Below, piece after piece: positions 52,288-62,082 of a DNA stretch of 64,000 bases (position 1 is its first letter; each line of letters opens with the position of its first letter). Source of the stretch: Paenibacillus sp. YN15 (GTDB taxonomy: Bacteria; Bacillota; Bacilli; Paenibacillales; NBRC-103111). The notes under the pieces were generated by a model that worked only from the letters and a program-made list of their open reading frames with translations, was not told where the DNA came from and made no database searches. Made by a program: the position numbers and the translations under genes. The stretch is taken from NCBI RefSeq assembly GCF_003285005.1, contig NZ_QMFA01000006.1, positions 1 through 64,000 on the forward strand, given 5' to 3'.

Positions 52288-53591
52288 TCGGCTATTCCTG
52301 TACGATTCCGGTAAAGTATGACGTCGATGTGTTTGTGGCCGGAGGGGGACCTGCAGGCGTGGCCGCTGCAGTGGCCGCTGCCCGAAACGGATGCTCGGTT
52401 TACCTCGCCGAAGGGCAGGGCTGCCTGGGGGGAATGGGAACGGCCGCAATGGTCCCGGTATTTATGCAGTTTAGTGACGGCATTAACATGGTTGCAGCAG
52501 GGATTGGCGAGGAAATCCTAACCAGGCTTCGCGCAGCCGGCGGCACCGGATATGATAACCCCTATTCCATTAAACTCGAAGTTCTGAAACGGGTCTACGA
52601 CGAATTGTTAGTTGACGCAGATGTGGCCTTCACCTTCCAAACCCATCTGATTGCAGTAATTCAGGAAGAAGGAGAGGTCACGGAAGCAGTCCTGTACGCA
52701 AAAAGCGGCTTGTTTGCCGTAAAAGCCAAAATGTTCATCGATTGCACAGGGGACGGTGATTTGGCCGCATGGGCAGGGGCTCCTTACGAGAAGGGCGACC
52801 AGGACGGCAATCTGATGCCGGGCACCTTGTGCAGCCTATGGGCCGGAGTCAACTGGGACGAAGCGGAGCGGGACCCGACGCACAAAAGAATGCTGGAGCA
52901 GGCATTTCGTGATAAAGTCTTCACGGTGGAGGACCCGAGCCTTCCCGGAATGTGGCGGATCGGGCGGACCACCGGGGGCGGCAATATTGGCCATGCCTTC
53001 GGGGTGGATGGAACGGATGAGGTGTCTTTGACCCAAGCCTTTATTGAACAGAGGAAGAGGCTTGTGGAATATGAGCATTATTATAAGAAATATCTGAACG
53101 GCTTTGCGGATATGGAGCTGGCCGCTACAGGAAGTATGATGGGCATCCGTGAAACCAGACGAATACTCGGCGACTACGTTCTGAATTTGCGGGATTTCGA
53201 GAGCAGAGCGGTATTTCCGGATGAGATTGGAAGGTACTGCTACCCTGTTGATATCCATGCTTACAGGCCGGATAAGGAGCTTCATCAGAAGATGAAGGAG
53301 TCCTTCGAGACGCGGCTGCGGTATAAGCAAGGGGAAAGCTACGGAATTCCCTACCGGACGCTGACACCCCAAGGACTGAAAAATGTTCTGGTAGCGGGAA
53401 GATGCATCAGCACCGATAAGTATATTCAAGGCTCCGTCAGAGTCATGCCGGGCTGCTTCATCACCGGCCAGGCAGCAGGTGCGGCAGCGTCCATAGCCAT
53501 TGGGGAGGGTACCGACATCAGAGGCTTCGACATCGGGAAGCTGCAAGGCCTGTTAAGGAAAATGGGCGCATATTTGCCGGAGGGAATTTAA
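52284..53591 (+). CDS. FAD-dependent oxidoreductase (PF12831-like)
   Basis: A 435-residue flavoprotein. The dinucleotide site is DVFVAGGGPAGVAAAVAAARNG, followed by GCLGGMGTAAMVP, FIDCTGDGDLAAWAGAP and, near the end, VMPGCFITGQAAGAAASIA. This class is common in Firmicute polysaccharide loci, and its reaction is generally unknown. GTG 52284 overlaps the Gfo/Idh stop. It probably acts with that enzyme on the imported sugar. Confidence 0.9.
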   Translation: MIGYSCTIPVKYDVDVFVAGGGPAGVAAAVAAARNGCSVYLAEGQGCLGGMGTAAMVPVFMQFSDGINMVAAGIGEEILTRLRAAGGTGYDNPYSIKLEVLKRVYDELLVDADVAFTFQTHLIAVIQEEGEVTEAVLYAKSGLFAVKAKMFIDCTGDGDLAAWAGAPYEKGDQDGNLMPGTLCSLWAGVNWDEAERDPTHKRMLEQAFRDKVFTVEDPSLPGMWRIGRTTGGGNIGHAFGVDGTDEVSLTQAFIEQRKRLVEYEHYYKKYLNGFADMELAATGSMMGIRETRRILGDYVLNLRDFESRAVFPDEIGRYCYPVDIHAYRPDKELHQKMKESFETRLRYKQGESYGIPYRTLTPQGLKNVLVAGRCISTDKYIQGSVRVMPGCFITGQAAGAAASIAIGEGTDIRGFDIGKLQGLLRKMGAYLPEGI

Positions 53592-53630
53592 CATTGCAGC
53601 AGGTATCCAACTGCAAAGGAGCCCCCACAT

Positions 53631-53676
53631 AAAAAAGATGGAGGGAAAGCACTACGTTTTCCCCCCATCCTTTTTA
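53631..53676. terminator. Bidirectional terminator between the FAD gene and the ger operon
   Basis: AAAGATGGAGGGAAA and TTTTCCCCCCATCCTTT pair around GCACTACG. T-tracts lie on both sides (TTTTTAT plus; TTTTTTATG minus). Confidence 0.85.
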
Positions 53677-53713
53677 TATCTCTGCTTGTGCAGGGAAGCA
53701 GCAAGCCGGAGAC

Positions 53714-53941
53714 CTAAGAAATTTTGAAGCTCAGTCCCAAGATATCCCTATAAAATGCCTGAATCGCTTTGATTGGGCTTGGCACGTTGATATCCAAAGC
53801 CACGGCTACCCCAAGTGCCAGCACCAAGAGAAAGAGAATCGAATAGATGGCGAGGTCGCGCCACCGTTTGCGTTTGACCATATTGGGCAGGTCAAGCATG
53901 GCGATACCGGAAAATGATATTATGATCATGATTAGCTTCAT
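53714..53941 (-). CDS. Small two-helix membrane protein of the germinant receptor operon (D-subunit type)
   Basis: A 75-residue protein with two hydrophobic segments (about 1-20 and 30-50, LAIYSILFLLVLALGVAVAL). It overlaps the preceding permease gene by ATGA, so it is coupled. Small two-TM D subunits encoded beside gerA-type operons are known to modulate receptor function. The assignment rests on size, topology and place. Confidence 0.75.
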   Translation of the reverse strand: MKLIMIIISFSGIAMLDLPNMVKRKRWRDLAIYSILFLLVLALGVAVALDINVPSPIKAIQAFYRDILGLSFKIS

Positions 53942-55068
53942 GCCTTCACCTCCTGAACTTTTCCAATCTTGCTCAAGAAAGCTACCAACAGGGATACAGC
54001 CGGCAGCAGAAGCTCAAAAGTCAGCGAAAAGAAAGGCGCAGTGGTCGCCCCCCAATCCCTATTTTCCATTATGGATTCAAAAACGATAAGCGAATAGAAG
54101 AATACAAGTGCTGCAGACAGAAGCGTGAGCGGCGGATAACTTTTCTGACTTAGGGGCCGCTCTCTATTTTTTCGACCCAGCATATGAGTTAATCCCAGTA
54201 CAAAGGCATACAGCAGAATGCAAATCTTAAATAAAAATAGAAGTACCAGCACCACAGCATAAATGCTTTCCATCCGAGTAAGGGTGTCCCCAAGACTCAC
54301 ATAGCGTAAGGATTCAAAGGATGGCAGTGTAACGATAAAAACAAGAGGACCAAGGGTTACGGTATCACGCACCATGGCAAATGCCATGGAAATGGCCGAA
54401 AGGAGCAAGCCGAGGAGAAGAGGCTTTGCCGTTTTTTTCGGCTTTTCAAGCATGGGAGTAATCATTGTGAAGGCTAAAATCTCGCCCATCGGGAGCGCTG
54501 ACACAGAAACTGTTCCCTGCACGTATTTCATGAGCTCCAATTGAAAAAAAGGCTTTAGAAATCCGGGCTGTATGTCCTTGAGAACCAGAATGGAATGGAT
54601 AACCACTGCTCCCACGGCAATGATGCCTAAGAAAGTGGATAGATGCATGAGATTTTCCATTCCCTGACGAATTGCGTAGACACATCCAAGCAGGGAAAGG
54701 AGAATAACCGCTGCGATGGGAGTCTCCGGCATTAAGTACTGCACTACAAAACCCCCGAGATCACGGACATTGAGGGCAGCAAGCGATAGAAAGAAGAACA
54801 AATATAAAGCAGATACAACCTTTCCCACAATCGGGCCGAATACCATATCGTCAATCTCGATCAGATTTTTTCCGGGAAATTCCCGCAGCAGTGCAGCGTA
54901 GATAGCCACAATCGGAATCGTAAACAAAAAACCGGTAGCGGCCATGGCCCAGGAATCCTGACGGGTTACACTGATAATGTAGCCGGAACGCAGTACAGTA
55001 GCCTGCATGAAGCAAAACACTGCAAACATCAGAGCTTTTGAGGATATGCTTCCCATTGCAGTTCTCAT
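53938..55068 (-). CDS. Spore germinant receptor B subunit (GerAB/GerKB family permease)
   Basis: A 376-residue membrane protein with about 10 helices, of the endospore-germination branch of the APC superfamily. It begins with the typical SSKALMFAVFCFMQA, and GDLGGFVVQYLMPETP-type residues follow. In spores it binds the nutrient germinant in the inner membrane. Its ATG overlaps the C-subunit stop (TAATG). Confidence 0.94.
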   Translation of the reverse strand: MRTAMGSISSKALMFAVFCFMQATVLRSGYIISVTRQDSWAMAATGFLFTIPIVAIYAALLREFPGKNLIEIDDMVFGPIVGKVVSALYLFFFLSLAALNVRDLGGFVVQYLMPETPIAAVILLSLLGCVYAIRQGMENLMHLSTFLGIIAVGAVVIHSILVLKDIQPGFLKPFFQLELMKYVQGTVSVSALPMGEILAFTMITPMLEKPKKTAKPLLLGLLLSAISMAFAMVRDTVTLGPLVFIVTLPSFESLRYVSLGDTLTRMESIYAVVLVLLFLFKICILLYAFVLGLTHMLGRKNRERPLSQKSYPPLTLLSAALVFFYSLIVFESIMENRDWGATTAPFFSLTFELLLPAVSLLVAFLSKIGKVQEVKA

Positions 55069-56276
55069 TATGCACCTCCCGGAATTATCGGCTGTGCCAA
55101 ACCGCCTGAGAAGCGCAGTTTGACATCCACCCGGATATCAAGTTCAATTTGGGGAAACATGGTATCCCAGTTTTTCTTCATCGCTTCCCAATCCTTGGGA
55201 TAATCGCGGCGAATTGCCTCGCCAAATCCGAACACATCAGCGGACAGCGTTCTTGCTTGCGCCAGTACGTTTTGAATGTCCGACTGGATAGCTTCCTTCA
55301 TGAGTTCCTTCAGCATTTCAACATTCTCTATGCGAGACATATTCTGGGTGGTTTCGTTGCTTTCAATTGCTCCATCCTCATGGACGGTAAGCTCCATCCG
55401 GATCGTTCCGTCTTCAGCTTTTACAGGTTTCAAGATGCTGTTGGCGTGAAGAAACTCCAGAATAACCTGTCCCCAATCTGTATTTACGGTTAGTGCCCCG
55501 CTTTGGGCCTTATTCGTCACCCAAAGCAGTCCCCTTGTCTGTGCTACGTCAAGCTCCCCGATCATCTTTCCCTGTTTGAAAACTGCCGTACCATCAAGCT
55601 TGACCTTATTCTTTCCCTCCTCGGATTTATATAGCTTGATTATCGGGGCCACTGGGGATCTGGAATCACTCATCGTGGCGATAACAAAATCGCGCAGGGT
55701 TATAACCACTGTCTCAGAATTTAATTTCTGGTTTTCCATCATGGCGTAAAGATGAAGCGCCGGCACTTTTTCCAGATCAGCCTCCTCCTCCAATATCTTG
55801 GAAGCCTTGCCTCTCGAAATCAGGAGTTGGACATCCATACGCCCTTCATAATCGCGTGTGAATGCGTCCAACCCTTCTGCCATGTCCAGCTTTGCTAAAT
55901 CGCTGCTGAAAATAAGCACCTTATTGTGCGAAAAATACAATCTTCGGTTCTGCATATGTGTGACTCCCCGTACAGCAGAGAGTACGCTTTGGTCGGCATA
56001 ACTGATGTTCACATACGCTTTTTCACTGGTCCTGCTGCCTTGGGAGCTTGCGCTGGATCCCATCTCTGACGCTTTCACCACTTGTGCCGTCAGCTTCAGG
56101 GAGTCCGGCTGATTGCTTGTATCCAGACCAGTGCCGACAACGATGGCTATGTTGCTAAGCTCCCGCTGGCTCCAGCAGCCGGTCAGGCATGAGATCAGCA
56201 ATATGCAGTTCAAAAGAACAGCGGCACAGCTCCGTTTCCTCCAAATTTTTAAGCAAGATGTAAACGTTTTTGTCAT
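55068..56276 (-). CDS. Spore germinant receptor C subunit (Ger(x)C lipoprotein)
   Basis: A 402-residue lipoprotein with lipobox LTGCWSQRELS, where Cys is followed by the WSQREL typical of the family. The rest matches GerAC (LDGTAVFKQGKMIGEL, MTVHEDG-like segments). It is anchored on the outside of the spore inner membrane. ATGA overlap with the A-subunit gene upstream. Confidence 0.95.
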   Translation of the reverse strand: MTKTFTSCLKIWRKRSCAAVLLNCILLISCLTGCWSQRELSNIAIVVGTGLDTSNQPDSLKLTAQVVKASEMGSSASSQGSRTSEKAYVNISYADQSVLSAVRGVTHMQNRRLYFSHNKVLIFSSDLAKLDMAEGLDAFTRDYEGRMDVQLLISRGKASKILEEEADLEKVPALHLYAMMENQKLNSETVVITLRDFVIATMSDSRSPVAPIIKLYKSEEGKNKVKLDGTAVFKQGKMIGELDVAQTRGLLWVTNKAQSGALTVNTDWGQVILEFLHANSILKPVKAEDGTIRMELTVHEDGAIESNETTQNMSRIENVEMLKELMKEAIQSDIQNVLAQARTLSADVFGFGEAIRRDYPKDWEAMKKNWDTMFPQIELDIRVDVKLRFSGGLAQPIIPGGA

Positions 56277-57901
56277 GATTCTTCACTCCGATTGCCTTTA
56301 TTGCCAGTGGACGGATCATATGAAGCTGGGATTTCTTGCCGTTTCAAATCCTGTGGATTTATCGCACGGGGACGAGTATGCATAGCCCAGAGCGGGGCAC
56401 GCACAGCGGTATCCTTCAGATCGTTTGGTTGAAACGGCGCCAATGGCGCCAGATAATGGGCGCCGAAAGATCTTAGCGAAGTAAGGTGGATGAGCAAAAC
56501 AAACAGACCTATGGTGATGCCAAAGCTTCCCATGGTAGAGGCCAGGATCAGCAGGAACCATCTCAAAAGCGAAACAGCATCCGAGATAAAAGGAATTGCA
56601 AAGCTGGACACAGCGGTGATTGCGACGACAATAACAACCGGTGCGCCCACTATTCCGGCCTGTACAGCCGCTTCTCCCATTACCAGGGCGCCTACGATGC
56701 TGATGGTCTGGCCCATGGACCGTGGCATGCGGATTCCGGCTTCCCGCAGGATTTCAAAAATAAGCATCATGATGCCCATCTCCACAGCCGCGGGAAAAGG
56801 AGTGCCTTCACTGGATGCTGCCATCGTAAATAACAATGTAGTCGGGATCAGCTCCTGGTGATAGGTAGTGAATGCTATATACAGGGCGGGAGTAAGGAGG
56901 CTGATAACAAACGCGATCAACCGCAGCAAGCGCATCCAGGTAGCGTAATGGCTGCGCGTAATGTAATCCTCTGCGTTTTGGAAATTTTCGATAAACAGCA
57001 TCGGCACTGTCATCACAAAAGGTGTACCGTCCACGGCCACGGCAACTCGGCCCTCCAGCAGCTTCCCCGCAACGGCGTCCGGCTTTTCGCTGCACCAAAT
57101 AGTGGGAAAAACGGTGAACGGCGAGTCTTCGATATACTGCTCCACGTAGCCTGTGGCCAGTATTGCGTCTACATCGATTTTCTTTAAGCGGCGTTGGACT
57201 TCATTTACCAGACCCGGATCTGCGATTCCATCTATATAGAGGATGTTTATCAGCGTATGCGTGCGCTTTCCGAGCACCGTGGAACGGATTTTGAGTGCCG
57301 GGTCTTTTATCTTCCGGCGAATCATGGCCGTATTTGTACGCAGATTCTCCGTAAAGCCCTCCCGCGGACCCCGGACGGCCGTTTCACTGTTAGGTTCTGC
57401 AACAGCTCTTTTTTCCCAGCCTTTTGCTCCTATGTCCAGCGCCTTGCAAAAACCATCTGCAAGAAACACTGCATTTCCTGATAGGCAGGCTTCCACTACT
57501 TCGTTATGGGTGTAGACGGTTCTTACTTCTCCCACGGCCAGAAGCCTGTCCCGAATTTGATCCATACTCGTAATATCGGACGTTTCCTCTTCGTGGAAAG
57601 GATGGCTATTGTGCATAAGCGGCTTTATGATGCTTTCGTTTATCGTTGAAAGGCTAACCAGCCCATCCAAAAAAATCAGCGCGGACTTCACCTCTCCGAC
57701 CTTATCCATTCCGAAGGAAAATTCGCGGATGATAAGATCGGAGCTGTCCTCAAATATGGCTTTAAGAGTGTGGAGATTCTTTTTGAGACCTCGCGAAAGG
57801 AGTTGCGGTCTTTCTTTATTGCTATGGCTAACCTCTTCCGTTTTTCTCTTTTTCTTATGCTGTTCCTTAAAAACCCTAATTAGCTTGATAATATACCGCA
57901 T
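56273..57901 (-). CDS. Spore germinant receptor A subunit (GerAA/GerKA family)
   Basis: A 542-residue protein. A soluble N-terminal part (about 1-310, DSSDLIIREFSFG) is followed by four to five helices; GRVAVAVDGTPFVMTVP and FLENFQNAEDYITR-type segments are family signatures. First gene of a four-gene receptor operon (A-C-B-D order). Expected to be transcribed in the forespore under sigma-G, but no convincing sigma-G promoter was picked out upstream. Confidence 0.95.
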   Translation of the reverse strand: MRYIIKLIRVFKEQHKKKRKTEEVSHSNKERPQLLSRGLKKNLHTLKAIFEDSSDLIIREFSFGMDKVGEVKSALIFLDGLVSLSTINESIIKPLMHNSHPFHEEETSDITSMDQIRDRLLAVGEVRTVYTHNEVVEACLSGNAVFLADGFCKALDIGAKGWEKRAVAEPNSETAVRGPREGFTENLRTNTAMIRRKIKDPALKIRSTVLGKRTHTLINILYIDGIADPGLVNEVQRRLKKIDVDAILATGYVEQYIEDSPFTVFPTIWCSEKPDAVAGKLLEGRVAVAVDGTPFVMTVPMLFIENFQNAEDYITRSHYATWMRLLRLIAFVISLLTPALYIAFTTYHQELIPTTLLFTMAASSEGTPFPAAVEMGIMMLIFEILREAGIRMPRSMGQTISIVGALVMGEAAVQAGIVGAPVVIVVAITAVSSFAIPFISDAVSLLRWFLLILASTMGSFGITIGLFVLLIHLTSLRSFGAHYLAPLAPFQPNDLKDTAVRAPLWAMHTRPRAINPQDLKRQEIPASYDPSTGNKGNRSEES

Positions 57902-58129
57902 TTGGCATTAATCCCTCGATAGTATTCAATATTGATCCAGTACGTTAGCTTTAGTTTGGGGCATTTCTGGTAATTTTATACTGTATCTGAAGCTGTGGAA
58001 GGGCACCAAGATTCTGAAAGCGCAGTCATAATATTTTCTCTAAAAAAGACTTTTATAAAGCTCACCTATGATGTAAGATATACTTTAATGCGGTAAACCG
58101 TAAATCTGATGGATAGAGGGATGAAGCAT

Positions 58130-59401
58130 ATGTCTGGCACACCGACCACAGCACCGGCACAAGAGCATTTAAACCCGTTTGAAATTGTGCAAAAGCAAAT
58201 TGATGAGGCGGCTGGCCGTTTGCAGCTTCCGCAGCATGTTATCGATATTTTGAAAAAACCCAAGCGCGTCCTGTCTGTCAGCTTCCCTGTGAAAATGGAT
58301 GATGGCAGCGTCCAGGTATTTGAGGGCTACCGCTCCCAGCATAATGACGCCATCGGTCCGGGGAAAGGCGGCATCCGCTTCCATCCCGATGTTACCCTCG
58401 ATGAGGTCAAAGCATTGTCCATGTGGATGTCCTTCAAATGCGGCGTAGTGGGCTTGCCTTACGGAGGAGGCAAGGGCGGAGTCATCTGCGATCCGCGCAA
58501 GCTGAGCAAAGGCGAGCTGGAGCGCGTCAGCCGCGGCTTCATGGAAGCCATCGCCGATTTTATCGGGCCAGACAAAGACATTCCTGCTCCGGATGTCTAC
58601 ACAACACCGGAAATCATGGGCTGGATGATGGACACCTATAGCCGTCTGAAGGGCGTCAACACGCCGGGCATCATTACCGGCAAGCCCCTCATCCTTGGCG
58701 GCTCCAAAGGACGCAACGAGGCCACGGCTCAGGGCTGCGTCTATACGGTGTTGGCTGCCCTGAAGGAACTGGAAATCTCTCCGGTAGGCGCGACAGTCGC
58801 GGTGCAAGGCTTCGGCAACGCCGGGCGGATTGCGGCAAGGCTGCTGGCGGAGCAGGGCTGCCGGATTGTGGCTGTCAGCGATTCCAAGGGCGGGCTGTAC
58901 CAGGCGGAAGGCTTGGACTTGCCCAAGGTATTTGCGTTAAAGGATCATTCCAAGCTGGCCGACTACGGTGCGCCATACGTCATCACGAACGCGGAGCTGT
59001 TGGAGCTGGAGGTGGATATCCTCATTCCGGCCGCCCTGGAAAATGTCATTACCGGCGCCAATGCAGGCAATGTCCGGGCCAAAATCATCGCCGAAGCGGC
59101 CAATGGCCCCACCACTCCGGAAGCGGATAAAATTTTGCAGGAAATGGGCGTGCTGGTGATCCCCGATATTCTGGCGAATGCGGGCGGTGTAACCGTATCG
59201 TATTTTGAATGGGTGCAAAATCTGGCCCAATTTTACTGGACGGAAGAAGAGGTGCGGGAGCGGCTGTCACAGCGGATGCACGCCTCCTATGATGCGGTGC
59301 GCGCGTTGTCCCGCGAGCATCGCACCGATCTGCGCACGGCCGCCTTTATGATCTCCATCAAACGCATCAGCGAAGCGATGAGCGCCAGAGGCTGGATCTG
59401 A
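58130..59401 (+). CDS. NAD(P)-dependent glutamate dehydrogenase (GudB/RocG type)
   Basis: A 423-residue enzyme interconverting glutamate and 2-oxoglutarate plus ammonia. The catalytic Lys lies in VGLPYGGGKGGVICDP, GPGKGGIRFHPDVT binds glutamate, and the NAD site is VAVQGFGNAGRIAARLL. The length equals B. subtilis RocG/GudB. ATG 58130 is preferred: AGAGGG lies 9 nt upstream, while ATGs at 58109 and 58121 lack an RBS. It lies 49 bp before ddh and may be co-transcribed. Confidence 0.96.
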   Translation: MSGTPTTAPAQEHLNPFEIVQKQIDEAAGRLQLPQHVIDILKKPKRVLSVSFPVKMDDGSVQVFEGYRSQHNDAIGPGKGGIRFHPDVTLDEVKALSMWMSFKCGVVGLPYGGGKGGVICDPRKLSKGELERVSRGFMEAIADFIGPDKDIPAPDVYTTPEIMGWMMDTYSRLKGVNTPGIITGKPLILGGSKGRNEATAQGCVYTVLAALKELEISPVGATVAVQGFGNAGRIAARLLAEQGCRIVAVSDSKGGLYQAEGLDLPKVFALKDHSKLADYGAPYVITNAELLELEVDILIPAALENVITGANAGNVRAKIIAEAANGPTTPEADKILQEMGVLVIPDILANAGGVTVSYFEWVQNLAQFYWTEEEVRERLSQRMHASYDAVRALSREHRTDLRTAAFMISIKRISEAMSARGWI

Positions 59402-59450
59402 TCAAGGCTGGATTTGATCCCGAATAATCGAAGCGGAGGTAATTGCAGCA

Positions 59451-60428
59451 ATGACAAAGCAAATTTCGATAGGCATCGTGGGTTACGGCAATCTGGGACG
59501 GGGTGTGGAGGCGGCCATCCGGCAAAATCCCGACTTGAGGCTTGAGGCGATCTTCACGCGCCGCAACCCGGGCAGTGTCCGTGCGGAGTCGCCCATGGTA
59601 TCCATTGCCGATATTCAATCTTATCAAGGAAAAATCGATGTGCTGATCCTGTGCGGCGGCTCCGCCACCGATCTGCCGGAGCAAGGCCCGGCGCTGGCGA
59701 AGCTGTTCAACACGGTGGACAGCTTCGATACCCATGCGCGGATTCCGGAGTATTATGCGGAAGTGGATGCAAGCGCCCGCGCGACGGGTACGGTCAGCGT
59801 CATTTCCACCGGCTGGGACCCGGGGCTGTTTTCCCTTAACCGGCTGCTGGCCGAAGCCGTGCTGCCCCAGGGAAATGAATACACCTTCTGGGGCAAAGGC
59901 GTAAGCCAGGGCCATTCCGATGCCATCCGCCGTGTCAAGGGCGTCAAGAACGGCATCCAATACACCATTCCCCGCGAAGAAGCGGTGGAGCGGGTGCGCA
60001 GCGGTGAATATCCGGTGCTGGCTACCCGGGACAAGCATCTCCGGGAGTGCTTCGTGGTGGCGGAGGAAGGGGCGGATACGGAGGCGATTGCCGAGGAGAT
60101 TCGCACTATGCCCAACTATTTTGCCGATTATGATACGGTGGTGCATTTCGTAAGCGAGGAGACGCTGGCTGCAGAACACGGTTCCATGCCCCATGGCGGA
60201 AATGTGATCCGCAGCGGGCGGACCGGCGCCGGGAATACCCAGATTGTCGAGTTCAGCCTGAAGCTGGACAGCAATCCCGAATTTACCGCCAGCGTGCTGG
60301 TTGCCTATGCACGTGCGGCCTATCGCCTGGCGCAAAAGCAACAATCCGGCGCATTTACCGTCTTCGATATTCCGTTTGGCCTGCTTTCGCCGAAATCGCC
60401 GGAGCAGCTGCGCAAGGAGCTGCTGTAG
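59451..60428 (+). CDS. ddh: meso-Diaminopimelate D-dehydrogenase
   Basis: A 325-residue NADP enzyme. It reductively aminates tetrahydrodipicolinate to meso-DAP in one step, the short route to DAP for lysine and peptidoglycan. Features: IGIVGYGNLGRGVEAAI (Rossmann), LCGGSATDLPEQ, DSFDTHARIPEY, STGWDPGLFSL and FWGKGVSQGHSDAIRR, all typical. The RBS CGGAGGT is about 9 nt upstream. The partner gene gdh supplies or consumes ammonia and glutamate. A strong terminator follows. Confidence 0.96.
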   Translation: MTKQISIGIVGYGNLGRGVEAAIRQNPDLRLEAIFTRRNPGSVRAESPMVSIADIQSYQGKIDVLILCGGSATDLPEQGPALAKLFNTVDSFDTHARIPEYYAEVDASARATGTVSVISTGWDPGLFSLNRLLAEAVLPQGNEYTFWGKGVSQGHSDAIRRVKGVKNGIQYTIPREEAVERVRSGEYPVLATRDKHLRECFVVAEEGADTEAIAEEIRTMPNYFADYDTVVHFVSEETLAAEHGSMPHGGNVIRSGRTGAGNTQIVEFSLKLDSNPEFTASVLVAYARAAYRLAQKQQSGAFTVFDIPFGLLSPKSPEQLRKELL

Positions 60429-60486
60429 AGCCTATTTTGAAATGCCCGGGAGCGGGAGCTTGTGCTTACCATTATAATGTGATGCG

Positions 60487-60524
60487 GTGTCTGAATCCTT
60501 TTGTGGATTCAGGCACTTTTTTTT
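60487..60524 (+). terminator. Terminator of the gdh-ddh unit
   Basis: GTGTCTGAATCC and GGATTCAGGCAC around TTTTGT, followed by T8. Confidence 0.92.
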
Positions 60525-60537
60525 GTCTTGAAAAACC

Positions 60538-60580
60538 ATGTCCGAAAATGGCCGGACATTTTGGGGAGGCGTGATATAAT
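60538..60580 (+). promoter_or_regulatory. Dyad and -10 box before the Ada-AlkA gene
   Basis: ATGTCCG (60538) and CGGACAT (60553) form a perfect 7-bp inverted repeat with an 8-bp centre. TATAAT (60575-60580) follows, with no good -35. The dyad sits where a -35 would be, so it may bind the regulator encoded downstream. Confidence 0.5.
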
Positions 60581-60610
60581 AAAACCACCTCAGGAAAGGG
60601 GGGCGAAAGG

Positions 60611-62071
60611 ATGACAGATCACAAAAATGCTCTGTATGCGGCGTTTAAGGCGAAGGACGCCCGTTTTGACGGACGTTTCTTTGTAGGCATATCGTCCACG
60701 GGGATATACTGTCGTCCGGTGTGCCGGGCCAAGCAGCCCAAGCCGGAAAACTGCACTTTTTATCATACGGCAGCGGAAGCGGAGCAAGCGGGATACCGCC
60801 CTTGCTTGTTGTGCAGGCCGGAGCTTGCACCCGGCAGCTCCATCACCGACGCCACCGCCAATCTGGTTTATCGGGCGGCGAGGATGCTGGAGGAAAACTG
60901 CGGCAGCGGGCTAAGTTTGGACGAGCTTGCCGCACGGCTTGGTTGTACGGACCGGCATCTGCGGCGCGTGTTCGCAGCGGAATATCAGGTGTCGCCGGTT
61001 CAGTATCTCCAAACCTGCAGACTGCTCCTTGCCAAAAACCTGCTTACAGACACAGAGCTGCCGGTTCTGGAGGTTGCCATGGCAGCGGGTTTTGGCAGCT
61101 TGCGCCGGTTTAACGATCTTTTCAAAAAGCAATATCAGCTTTCGCCGACGGTTCTACGAAAACGGGCTTCGGAGAAAAAAAGGCATAATGGCGGAGTGAC
61201 TTTAGCTTTAGGCTACCGCCCGCCCTATCCTTGGGAAGACATGCTGAACTTCCTTGCCGGGCGTACCATTGCGGGAATTGATAAGGTACAGAACGGCGAA
61301 TATATGCGCACCGTGCGTTTAGCAACCGCAGAGAAAAAGGATGTGTACGGTTGGGTGCGGGTAGGGCACCTGCCTAAAAAAAACGCCCTGACCGTCACCC
61401 TCAGTGAAGCCTTATTGCCCGTATTGCCGCAGGTTTTGGCGCGGGTGCGGCATTTATTTGACTTGTATTGCGACCCGAATGCGGTATATGAGACCCTCCA
61501 GGGAATGAACGACATCCGCCCGGGGCTTTGTGTATTGGGCACCCGCTTGCCGGGATGCTTCGACGCCTTTGAAATGGCGGTGCGGGCCGTGCTTGGACAG
61601 CAAATTACGGTGAAAGCCGCAAGCACATTGGCCGCAAGGATGGTTGATGCCTATGGCACGCCGATCCAAACCGGGATTGAGGGATTGACCCATATTTTTC
61701 CCTCACCCGAAGATATCCTTGCGTTGAGCGGGCCAATTGAGCATGAGCTTGGCCGGTTAGGTGTAATTGCAGCGCGGGCAAAAACCATTGATGAGCTGGC
61801 GCGGGCAATCGCCCAGGGGGAAATTGATGTTAACCTCCCGGCCCGGCCGGAGGAAGAAATGAAGAAGCTGATGACAATCCGCGGCATTGGAAGCTGGACG
61901 GCACAGTATATCGCAATGCGGGCGATGGAATGGCCGGATGCTTTCCTTGAAACGGATGCCGGCGTGAAAAAAGCATTGCAGCCCCACACTTCAAAAGAAT
62001 TGTTGAAAATGGCGGAAGCGTGGCGGCCGTGGCGCAGCTATGCCACCGTCAGCCTTTGGAACTCATTATAA
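60611..62071 (+). CDS. Ada-type regulator fused to AlkA DNA-3-methyladenine glycosylase
   Basis: A 486-residue fusion. Residues 1-75: Ada zinc domain with Cys34, Cys38, Cys65 and Cys68 (GIYCRPVCRAKQPKPENC and YRPCLLCRP); Cys34 or Cys38 normally takes the methyl group from phosphotriesters. Residues about 85-185: AraC HTH (LGCTDRHLRRVF; FGSLRRFNDLFKKQY). Residues about 200-480: AlkA N-domain and HhH-GPD glycosylase with LMTIRGIGSWTAQYIAMRA and the catalytic Asp of LETDAGVKKAL. It senses methyl damage, activates genes, and excises alkylated bases. ogt follows 11 bp later. Confidence 0.95.
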   Translation: MTDHKNALYAAFKAKDARFDGRFFVGISSTGIYCRPVCRAKQPKPENCTFYHTAAEAEQAGYRPCLLCRPELAPGSSITDATANLVYRAARMLEENCGSGLSLDELAARLGCTDRHLRRVFAAEYQVSPVQYLQTCRLLLAKNLLTDTELPVLEVAMAAGFGSLRRFNDLFKKQYQLSPTVLRKRASEKKRHNGGVTLALGYRPPYPWEDMLNFLAGRTIAGIDKVQNGEYMRTVRLATAEKKDVYGWVRVGHLPKKNALTVTLSEALLPVLPQVLARVRHLFDLYCDPNAVYETLQGMNDIRPGLCVLGTRLPGCFDAFEMAVRAVLGQQITVKAASTLAARMVDAYGTPIQTGIEGLTHIFPSPEDILALSGPIEHELGRLGVIAARAKTIDELARAIAQGEIDVNLPARPEEEMKKLMTIRGIGSWTAQYIAMRAMEWPDAFLETDAGVKKALQPHTSKELLKMAEAWRPWRSYATVSLWNSL

Positions 62072-62082
62072 GGAGGCGGCTC

